DNA from: Polaromonas sp. AET17H-212
GTDB taxonomy: Bacteria > Pseudomonadota > Gammaproteobacteria > Burkholderiales > Burkholderiaceae_C
DNA: 64,000 bases
Direction of reading: 5' to 3'
NCBI RefSeq assembly: GCF_002379085.1
Contig: NZ_NBZW01000004.1
Location: 115,077 to 179,076 of the forward strand
The position numbers and the translations under genes were made by a program. The first letter of the stretch is position 1. Each line of letters opens with the position of its first letter. This document shows, one piece after another, positions 38,204 through 45,342 of this stretch. The notes under the pieces were generated by a model that was not told where the DNA came from, did no database searches, and worked only from the letters and a program-made list of their open reading frames with translations.

Positions 38204-38222
38204 TTATTGTTATAAACAATAA
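38204..38222. promoter_or_regulatory. MarR-type operator candidate for the hydroxycinnamate operon
   Basis: TTATTGTT-ATA-AACAATAA is a perfect palindrome with 8-bp arms, 23 bases upstream of the first gene of the operon and between it and the divergent amidohydrolase gene. Length and AT-rich symmetry fit MarR-family sites. Confidence 0.6.
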
Positions 38223-38304
38223 CCAATTCAATTGACTTTTCGCCTTCATTTCTCAGTGTTAACCCGCATGAGATGGGCAACCGGTCGAACCACCAGGAGA
38301 CAGC

Positions 38305-38535
38305 ATGGACTACGAGAACCTCATTGCGATTGACATCCACACCCATGCCGAGGTCAGTTGCTGGAATCCCTTCGACAACTACGGCGAGGAGTACGACCGC
38401 GCTGCCGACAAGTACTTCAAGAACAGCCGCCGGCCGACGATCGAGGATCCCACGCCATATCGCGTCAAGTGGGATCAAGACGTGTCAGAACGCATCAAGG
38501 CGATTTGTAAATATCCTTATAAATCAGTCACTTAG
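38305..38535 (+). pseudogene. Amidohydrolase, truncated at the island boundary
   Basis: The first about 47 codons encode a clear amidohydrolase start with the metal-binding DIHTHAEVSCWNPFDNYG, after a good AGGAG site. From about 38,445 the sequence (EDPTPYRVKWDQ) no longer resembles the family, and a stop comes after 76 codons, whereas intact members have about 300. It is divergent from the hydroxycinnamate operon and probably belonged to it. The break coincides with the start of the integrase-bearing island, so insertion or an adjoining deletion most likely destroyed it. The 3' part is not in this window. Confidence 0.75.
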
Positions 38536-38623
38536 GTGGATTTTTCTACTCGACAGTCATACATTGACGAACGAAGGAGCAACAACACGCCTACGAAATA
38601 GGTAACTGGCTACGACGTTAACA

Positions 38624-39991
38624 ATGCACCAGCGACTAAATTCGTCAAGGATCAAAAAATCCACTGAACTCGCCCGCTCAACAGGCCGCGATCTGTGGTT
38701 GAGTGACGACCATGGGGCTTACGGGATGGGCAGGTTGGTTTTGCGAATCTCACCAGGCGGGGCAAGGCGCTTTTACTACAGACCGCTCCGTGCGGCCGGA
38801 AGATCAAAAGCCATTCCTCTAGGACTCTATTCCCGAACAAAGCAGGTGGGACACTTGACCCTTACCCAGGCACGGAAACAGGCCTCCAATTTAGCCGTAT
38901 CGCTTGACACCCGCTCGGCCGTCGGCACGGCAGAAACAGTCCGTCAGACGTGGCCATCTCCAGCGACATCACAGATATCGACCCAGCCGAGACCCACAAC
39001 AATGGCACCCTCGAATCATTCTCTTATTCAACTGTGTCGTTCTTACGCCCGGCACCTAAAGGACAATAACAAAGCCTCCGCGCGGGCGGTGGAACTAGCT
39101 TTCGAGCGCTTCATTGCGCCAACTGAGCTAGCAGACCAACCTGCACGGCAGATCAGCCCCACGGCGTTCACCGACCTATTGAGAGGCATCATCAGCGCCT
39201 CCTCGGGCTACTCTGCGAGCAAAGTTCGCTCTTACGTGCATTCGGCCTATGCATATGCACTAAGCGCGAGGTTGAATCCTTCAGCGCCTAAGTCGCAACT
39301 CGACTATGGAATCGAATCAAATCCAATCGCCGGAATCGATGCACTGGCGAAATACAAAATTGCCCGAACACGCTACCTGCGTGACGATGAGTTCAGGGCA
39401 ATCTGGCGCGGCCTTCAGTCGACGAAGAAATTCACCATACCCGGACGAGGTTTACGCCTTTGCATATTACTGGGCGGGCAGCGTGCTGAGCAGGTGGTGT
39501 CGGTTAAGACTTCACAGGTTGACCTTGAAGCCGGAACGATCTTGCTCCTTGATGGAAAAGGAAACCGCCCAATACCTAGGCAACATCTGCTCCCCCTTCC
39601 CCCGCAGGCGCTGGAAGAGGTTCGGTGGCTATTGAGTTACGCCCAAAGCGTCAAGTCGCCCTACTTGCTGCCAAGCAAAATGCCCAATACCGCGGTCAGT
39701 GCGGGATCGATTTCTAAAGAAGTACTGTGTATCCGCCACAAAATGGAGGCGGATGATCCGCATCAAGAACATTTTCAATTTTCGGACTTTCGTCGCACGA
39801 TAGAAACAAAATTGGCATCGTTAGGCGTCTCAAAAGACTATCGAGCACAGCTTCAGTCTCACGGACTTAGCGGTGTTCAGAACAAGCACTATGACCGGCA
39901 CGACTACATGCGGGAGAAGCGAGATGTTTTGATTCTCTGGGAGAAATATCTATCGGCGTTAACAGACGACATCTTGTCAACCGCAAGTTGA
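38624..39991 (+). CDS. Tyrosine-type integrase of the genomic island
   Basis: A 455-residue tyrosine recombinase with an N-terminal DUF4102-like arm (LSDDHGAYGMGRLVLRISPGGARRFYYR), a SAM-like core and a C-terminal catalytic domain. The catalytic pattern is visible: Arg in LLGGQRAEQVVSVK, Lys in LLDGKGN, Arg in FSDFRRTIETKL, His in LQSHGLSGVQNKHYDRHDY with the nucleophile Tyr in that block. The usual first His of the HxxR box (PHDLRRT) is Ser here. It lies next to the broken amidohydrolase, so it marks the island's left end. Start codon choice is uncertain. Confidence 0.9.
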   Translation: MHQRLNSSRIKKSTELARSTGRDLWLSDDHGAYGMGRLVLRISPGGARRFYYRPLRAAGRSKAIPLGLYSRTKQVGHLTLTQARKQASNLAVSLDTRSAVGTAETVRQTWPSPATSQISTQPRPTTMAPSNHSLIQLCRSYARHLKDNNKASARAVELAFERFIAPTELADQPARQISPTAFTDLLRGIISASSGYSASKVRSYVHSAYAYALSARLNPSAPKSQLDYGIESNPIAGIDALAKYKIARTRYLRDDEFRAIWRGLQSTKKFTIPGRGLRLCILLGGQRAEQVVSVKTSQVDLEAGTILLLDGKGNRPIPRQHLLPLPPQALEEVRWLLSYAQSVKSPYLLPSKMPNTAVSAGSISKEVLCIRHKMEADDPHQEHFQFSDFRRTIETKLASLGVSKDYRAQLQSHGLSGVQNKHYDRHDYMREKRDVLILWEKYLSALTDDILSTAS

Positions 39992-40212
39992 GCAGAAATG
40001 CGTGCACGAAAGGAATCGTCAGTCGCATAGTATGAGTAAGCAGCGAAATGAATGAGGACGACTTCTTTCTCGCCGAGCTTGACCGAAGCCAGTGCGAGGA
40101 AAAAGCTGACTGATGAACACGATCCCGAACGGCGCGATTATCTAAGCTCTTCTGGGGTCCGGCATGGTAGAAGTTCAACGCGTTCAGCAGAAATTAGTCG
40201 GAGGCATACTCA

Positions 40213-40590
40213 ATGGATAGCCAACACGACGCCAAGTTTATTGAAGACCTGCAGGAGGCAGGGCTTGCGCCGATGCTTTCGCCAACTCGGTACATCAGTG
40301 CTCTCGGCATAGACGCCAAAACATTGGCTCGAAACGCAGGTGTACCAGTGAGCGCGGTCACCAAGGCTCCGGATGCCGCCAATATCCAACGGTATCTTAG
40401 GAACAATCTCCGCGTCATTAAGGCGGCATATGACGTCTCGGGTGGTGACCTGGCGAAATCGTTGCATTGGTTTCGAACAGAACCACTTCCAATGTTCGGC
40501 CAGAGAACCGCGGAGCAAATGGTTTCTGCTGGCCAGGTGGACGACGTTATCCGTCTGATTGATTCTTTCCATGCCGGCGCTGCAGGCTAG
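40213..40590 (+). CDS. MbcA/ParS/Xre-type antitoxin (DUF2384)
   Basis: A 125-residue protein with a helical N-terminus and the DUF2384 C-terminal toxin-binding pattern: WFRTEPLPMFGQRTAEQMVSAGQVDDVIRLID. In known systems the downstream gene encodes a RES-domain NAD-degrading toxin. Here the next gene, starting 29 bases after this stop, is a zinc-ribbon protein instead. It may be an orphan antitoxin or part of a different pair. Confidence 0.75.
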   Translation: MDSQHDAKFIEDLQEAGLAPMLSPTRYISALGIDAKTLARNAGVPVSAVTKAPDAANIQRYLRNNLRVIKAAYDVSGGDLAKSLHWFRTEPLPMFGQRTAEQMVSAGQVDDVIRLIDSFHAGAAG

Positions 40591-40618
40591 CTATCTGCAA
40601 TTTCGCGAGGAGTATTCA

Positions 40619-41326
40619 ATGCAGCTTAAAGGTGTTGAGCCTGTCAGCGTGGTCAATCAAATCAGATGTGATCGATGCGATAAAGAAGTCCATCGCACCG
40701 GGTCCGATTTCGAACAAATGACGTCCATTGGCTTTGACGCGGGCTATAGTTCGATTTTTGGTGATGGGAATAGAGTGGAAATCGACTTATGTGAGCCATG
40801 CTTGCGTGCCACCCTGGGTACTTGGCTTAGAGTGCGGTCTCCCTGGAGCATCGATCAAATGCCCCAGAGAAGAATTATGGCCACTGCCGAGCGTCCTCCA
40901 CCAACCATCGACAGTCAGGACCCCGGCCGCTTTGCGCACCTATACGGTGTGCTGACAGTCCAGGAGATGGCTGATCATCTAAAGTGCACGCCCGAGGCGA
41001 TTTATGAGCGCGCGGTCGCCGGCGAGTTTATTTTCCTTTCGTCGCCAAAGCGAGTCGATGAGCGACGCTACCCTGCGTTTCAGATCGACGAACGTTTGGA
41101 CAAGTCGCTGTTGAAGCAAACCATCCAGAAATACCTAGAAGCCGACGTCAATTCGACCTTGCTCTGGAGTTTCCTGCGGAGCCCGCAAAAGATATACGCC
41201 GGCCTGACCGCTATTGAAATGCTGCTGGGCGGTATGCCGCCTCAATATGACACGCTGACGCCCGAGGAGAGGGCCGACGTATTCCTCGACGTGGTGGACG
41301 AAGAGATTTCGCGCGTGCGGTGGTAG
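40619..41326 (+). CDS. Zinc-ribbon plus helix-turn-helix protein paired with the DUF2384 gene
   Basis: A 235-residue protein not assigned to a named family. GAGGAG seven bases ahead supports the ATG at 40619. The N-terminus has paired cysteines, CDRC and CEPC about 45 residues apart, a likely zinc ribbon. Residues 120-160 (LTVQEMADHLKCTPEAIYERAVAGEFIF) look like a helix-turn-helix, and the tail is acidic. No RES-toxin motif is seen. Tight spacing after the DUF2384 gene suggests one transcript, so it may be a co-regulator or an atypical toxin. Confidence 0.6.
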   Translation: MQLKGVEPVSVVNQIRCDRCDKEVHRTGSDFEQMTSIGFDAGYSSIFGDGNRVEIDLCEPCLRATLGTWLRVRSPWSIDQMPQRRIMATAERPPPTIDSQDPGRFAHLYGVLTVQEMADHLKCTPEAIYERAVAGEFIFLSSPKRVDERRYPAFQIDERLDKSLLKQTIQKYLEADVNSTLLWSFLRSPQKIYAGLTAIEMLLGGMPPQYDTLTPEERADVFLDVVDEEISRVRW

Positions 41327-41417
41327 CTCCTGTTTATGAGTAACTTGATACTCATCCTCGAAATCGATGGTGTGTTGCATCTGTGGAGGCGCGCGCCCAG
41401 GCTCCTCTACCGCTCCC

Positions 41418-41924
41418 ATGTATGAATTTGCAGAGATAGGCTCAGCCATTCGTACCCGCCGTTCCGACATGGGCTTAACTCAGGCTCGCGTTGCCGAACT
41501 GTGTGGCCTATTGCCGACTACAGTGGAGCAACTGGAAAACGGATCGATTGAAAAGCTTGATTGGGCAGTGGCAATACGAATTACTGCACAACTGGGACTG
41601 AACGTCCACATTTCGAACCCACGGCCGACCAGACGCCAAATGGAAAGAGTGAAATCTGCACTAGACGCGGCCGCGATCACAGCAAGCGTAAGTTACAAAA
41701 ATCCAGTAAGGGCAGAGGATTTACGTGCAGCATTTTTGACTGCAAACAACCCACCAGACTATACGTATCATGTTCTCACCTTACTAGATGAAGCGCCAAT
41801 ATCGCAGATTGCTGGCGTAGTTGAGCAGCTTCACCACGAAAACGACGTCAGTCGTAATGAAATATGGAAGAACATGCGAAAAATGGCAAACGCCGCTCAC
41901 CTACTTCGGGATATCTGGCAATGA
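41418..41924 (+). CDS. XRE-family DNA-binding protein
   Basis: A 168-residue protein. The first 60 residues are a Cro/C1 helix-turn-helix: IGSAIRTRRSDMGLTQARVAELCGLLPTTVEQLENGS (41436-41545). The C-terminal 100 residues are helical and not recognised. I chose ATG 41418 because it places the domain at the N-terminus as in HipB-like antitoxins, but no kinase or other toxin gene lies beside it. Base composition is lower in GC than in the core, as in the rest of the island. Confidence 0.7.
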   Translation: MYEFAEIGSAIRTRRSDMGLTQARVAELCGLLPTTVEQLENGSIEKLDWAVAIRITAQLGLNVHISNPRPTRRQMERVKSALDAAAITASVSYKNPVRAEDLRAAFLTANNPPDYTYHVLTLLDEAPISQIAGVVEQLHHENDVSRNEIWKNMRKMANAAHLLRDIWQ

Positions 41925-42157
41925 TGCATCCCGCCGCGCTAGACTATTAGAAGGCTGAGTTGTAGAGCACAATAGTTGATGACCCAGTACACACATGGAG
42001 GTCCCTTTCGCAAAAATTCAGGGATCGCCAGCGAAGGCCTGCGCTACCCGCTGGCGAGTGCAATCCGGCACCCTTGATCGAGTAAGCATGACGAACGCGA
42101 TGGCTCAGGCTGAGCCCACAGCCATCGCGGAGAAATAACAATTGCAGCGCGCGTGCC

Positions 42158-42940
42158 TTACGCTTCTTCTTCGATGTCGTCCGAGCTCATGATCGGATAG
42201 ATCATTGACTGTCGCGGGCGTGAGAACTGTGCGCCAGCCGCTATCGCCTCATTGATGATTTCTTCCGAATAACCTTTAGCCGTCAATATTGCTTTGTTGG
42301 CGTCATCAATGGGCTCCAAGCCTTCGCCCATGAATATCTGACGAAACATGGCTTGCGCGTCTGGATTCTCAGGGTCATGGAAAGTTAGATCAAATTTCTC
42401 ATCGTCATCCTCTTTAGTTGACTGGGCGATGCGATCATGCAGTAGGCCTTCATCGACTGGGATTCGATGCACAGCACCCGTCACCTTGTCTGTGGCGACC
42501 AAGCAATCAGTTTCGAGGGTATAGGTGGCATTCCAGGCGATTTTTGTGTCTTCGCCCTCACCTTCAATTGCCCATTTCACCTCTTGCCCTTCGACCACGA
42601 GAATCAGGCAGTCTGGCGACTCGCTGGCGATAAGCGCCCCTGTCTGTTTGCCGTTGGCAAGGAGGACAAATGGTACTGGTTCAAAGAAAGCAAGGTAGTG
42701 AGTCTCGCCCTTCAAGGCATCCTTTGTCATGCTTTCGCAAAGAAAAGTCACGGTTAGGTGCCGCGCTTTTCGGTCTGACTCTTGCTGGCACAAGGTCACA
42801 TGGTGCCAATGAAGATAGCCAGCCTCACGGGCAGCCTTTTCCAAAGCCTCACGGTGCTTGATTTTGAACTTGCGTTTGAGAACTTTGGCCCGAGATTTCA
42901 ACTTCTCGACGTCGGCCACTGTGGTCGGGATAAATTTCAC
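42158..42940 (-). CDS. Hypothetical protein with N-terminal basic helix
   Basis: A 260-residue protein I cannot assign. The first 45 residues (KLKSRAKVLKRKFKIKHREALEKAAREAGYLHWHH in 42810-42930) form a basic helical motif also known from plasmid- and island-encoded proteins of varied type. The middle is mixed alpha/beta, and the C-terminus is acidic (SSDDIEEEA). It is alone on the minus strand between the XRE gene and a decayed region. No membrane segment or catalytic motif is apparent. Confidence 0.6.
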   Translation of the reverse strand: MKFIPTTVADVEKLKSRAKVLKRKFKIKHREALEKAAREAGYLHWHHVTLCQQESDRKARHLTVTFLCESMTKDALKGETHYLAFFEPVPFVLLANGKQTGALIASESPDCLILVVEGQEVKWAIEGEGEDTKIAWNATYTLETDCLVATDKVTGAVHRIPVDEGLLHDRIAQSTKEDDDEKFDLTFHDPENPDAQAMFRQIFMGEGLEPIDDANKAILTAKGYSEEIINEAIAAGAQFSRPRQSMIYPIMSSDDIEEEA

Positions 42941-42975
42941 TTAGAACTCCAGCGTAGTTACGCGGAAAGCAAGCG

Positions 42976-43575
42976 GTGCCCACTGCCGGATTCCGCAGAC
43001 GATGGAATTCGCGGAAACAAGGTCGTCTCTCTCTGAGTTGGCTATTGTGGGCAGCAGGCTTAGACCGAAAGCCAGCTGCCAGTATATCCATACTTCTTGG
43101 ATTGAGTCCTTCCACTGAGCAGGGCAACCTGGTTTCGCCTTTGCTCTCGATTATTGAGGGAGAGCGAGGCCGCCACGACAGTCCGGGAGAGAAGACCGCT
43201 TGCGCGTACAAGGAGGCCGAGGCGGTCAAGGCCTTTTACCGCATAGCGCGTGCTGATGAGTTTCTGTTGGAAAACGCGGATAAGACCGGTGAGATTTTTG
43301 CGGAAAACCGCGAAGAGGCTTGGCCGTTTCGCGCGCAGTTCCTGGGCTTTACGCTACCGCTGTTGGGCGCTGGCGTCGCGAGAGAGAAACGCGCCAAATT
43401 GTAGCGAGACTTACTTCAGCTTACCAGCCAGCTTGGGCTGTTCCCGGGCGACCCCATCGTAGTGCTCACTCTTGCGGCGTTGTATGGCGGTAGCTCATCC
43501 GAAGCATGCTGGTCTCCAGCCCCATCGGACAGATTTTTGCGGAATCTGACTGGATTTCTGTTGATGAAGACTCGT
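42976..43575 (+). pseudogene. Decayed coding region of unknown family
   Basis: From about 43,080 one frame reads like a real protein (IIEGERGRHDSPGEK, FYRIARADEFLLENADKTG, EAWPFRAQFLGFTLPLLG). It meets a single in-frame TAG at 43402-43404, and in the same frame goes on as RDLLQLTSQLGLFPGDPIV and VLTLAALYGG before turning to noise. The TAG replaces what could have been CAG, and the 3' end looks frameshifted (another frame gives IFAESDWISVDEDSLLRIL). It is therefore a broken gene of an island protein I cannot name. The start is not determinable. Confidence 0.5.
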
Positions 43576-43636
43576 TGCTCCGAATTTTATCGATGCATTT
43601 GTAAGAGGATGTTGCTATTATGTGTAAGGGGTCAAC

Positions 43637-44845
43637 ATGACAACATCAAAGGGCAGAGGCACCTCTCCACGAAAACGCAAGACCGAAGTCCCGGGCCAGG
43701 CGCTGGGCATCGGGCTTCAGTACACCTGGCTATTGCAAATGTTGCTGCAGGCTCCTCCTGGCAGTGCCTGCAGCATGGAGTACCTGGACGACGTCGCAGA
43801 GGAAGGCCCCAAAGGCGTCAAGCTTGGTCAAAGCAAGAGCGCGCTCACGGCAAATCCAGTGGCGGATCGGGCCAAGTCGCTGTGGAAGACCTTGTCGAAC
43901 TGGGTCACACTGGCAATGGAGAGCGAATGCGATCCGGATCGCACTGTCTTCGAGATGTACGTGTCGCGCCCCGTGTCGGGGCCGCTGGTTGATGCCTTTT
44001 CCGTCGCCACCACACTGGACGCCGCGGAGGTCGCTCTCCAGCTGGCGCGCAGCACGCTATGGGGCAAGGCGCCGAAGTATCCCAAGCGCAGCGAGGTAGC
44101 CGCGGAGATCGCGCCCTATGTCGACAGAGTCTTCACTGCCGACCCGGCTCTGGTAGTGCGGGTCATCAAGAACTTCACGCTCACGTGCGCCTCGGGTAGC
44201 CCTCAGGCAGACGTCGAAGCCATCCTTAAGACGCACCCCATCATGCAAAGCAAGATTCGCGACATCGCGGACCACATGAGCGGCGTCGTCAAGCGTCGCG
44301 TCGACGAATTCTTGGAGGCTGGCAAGCCGGCCATTATCACAAGCGATGAGTTCCATACCTGGTACACCGCTTACGTGCAAAAGGTCGACCGAGACATGGT
44401 GCTGCGAAGTCATGCCAAGCGACCTAGCGACAAGGAGGCCGAAGGCCATATGCCGAGAGTATTTGTGCAGCAACTTGACCTGATCGGTTTGCCGTTCGAA
44501 GACAAGCTCGAGGCGGTGGGCGACTACTTGATGGCCGCCGCGGACCGCACGGAGTGGGCCGCCAGCGGCGACGTAGATGCGACCTCGTTCGTTGAGCTCG
44601 ACACCAGCCTAAAACGCACTTGGAAGAACAAGCGGCTTGCTTGCAAAGTGGCACATGGCGGCAAAGCCTTTGACGAGCAGGGTCTAGCGCTGTATGCCGA
44701 CTGCATGGACGTGAACGTGGCCGTGCAGCAAAAGGGGACGCCTGACCACTTCATCCCGGGCTGCTTACACCGGTTGGCTGACGACCTGTCCATTGGCTGG
44801 CATCCCGAATTCGCGGGGAAGCTAAAGTCCAAAAAAGCGGCCTGA
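43637..44845 (+). CDS. ABC-three-component system effector, Cap4/DUF4297-like nuclease N-terminus
   Basis: A 402-residue protein. The N-terminal part (PGQALGIGLQYTWLLQMLL, then EYLDDVAEEG and VKLGQSKSAL) matches the DUF4297/Cap4 class of PD-(D/E)XK dsDNA nucleases, with the acidic residues in LDDV and a Q-x-K variant of the last motif. The C-terminal part resembles the association domains that tie ABC-3C effectors to their complex. It is the first gene of a tight three-gene operon with a middle component (2-bp gap) and a DUF3732 ATPase. The predicted role is DNA degradation upon phage or plasmid sensing. Confidence 0.8.
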   Translation: MTTSKGRGTSPRKRKTEVPGQALGIGLQYTWLLQMLLQAPPGSACSMEYLDDVAEEGPKGVKLGQSKSALTANPVADRAKSLWKTLSNWVTLAMESECDPDRTVFEMYVSRPVSGPLVDAFSVATTLDAAEVALQLARSTLWGKAPKYPKRSEVAAEIAPYVDRVFTADPALVVRVIKNFTLTCASGSPQADVEAILKTHPIMQSKIRDIADHMSGVVKRRVDEFLEAGKPAIITSDEFHTWYTAYVQKVDRDMVLRSHAKRPSDKEAEGHMPRVFVQQLDLIGLPFEDKLEAVGDYLMAAADRTEWAASGDVDATSFVELDTSLKRTWKNKRLACKVAHGGKAFDEQGLALYADCMDVNVAVQQKGTPDHFIPGCLHRLADDLSIGWHPEFAGKLKSKKAA

Positions 44846-44847
44846 AG

Positions 44848-45342
44848 ATGCTGGCTAGGGAGGCTCAGAACGTACAGAACCCCGCGCTGGGCGCAGCCAT
44901 CCTTTGGCGCTTCTGCTGCTCCTATACGACAACCCATCCGACGAGCGATGCGCCTGCGCTGCCCACGTTGTTCGTGGTCCTGCCGATCGTGCTGCACCAG
45001 GCCACCGCCGAGTTATTGCGTCGCACCCGGCCTAGCTCGGGGCTGCGGGCCTTCGCGGCCAAGTTTGGCGAAAGCGCGGTCGCCAAGCAGGACCTGTTGC
45101 TTCAGATACATGAGCGGTCGCTGCGCTGGCGTACGCTGACGATGCAGTCGATCGAGTTAGCCGCGGCCGGAAGTCTGATTCATCTTTCCGAGTCCGGTGA
45201 GGTCATGCCCCTGTCCAAGACTAAGGCGCGCGGCCTGCCCGATGAAGTCAAGCAGTTGATGAGCGATGCGGAAAAGCTCGGTGCCTGGTGTGGCCAGTTG
45301 ACCCTGCACGAGGTAACGGCAACACTGAAGGTGAGGCTCTGA
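44848..45342 (+). CDS. ABC-three-component system middle component
   Basis: A 164-residue mostly helical protein. NPALGAAILWRFCCSYT at the start and LPTLFVVLPIVLHQATAELLRR match the pattern of the small middle components (MC) that bridge ABC ATPase and effector in ABC-3C systems. It starts two bases after the effector stop, and its stop overlaps the ATPase start by one base (TGATG), so translation is coupled across the operon. Confidence 0.78.
   Translation: MLAREAQNVQNPALGAAILWRFCCSYTTTHPTSDAPALPTLFVVLPIVLHQATAELLRRTRPSSGLRAFAAKFGESAVAKQDLLLQIHERSLRWRTLTMQSIELAAAGSLIHLSESGEVMPLSKTKARGLPDEVKQLMSDAEKLGAWCGQLTLHEVTATLKVRL

Noticed and set aside
43462..43992. Separate plus-strand gene overlapping the ABC-3C effector
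   Set aside because: Its second half is a shifted-frame shadow of the effector; the first part belongs to the decayed gene.
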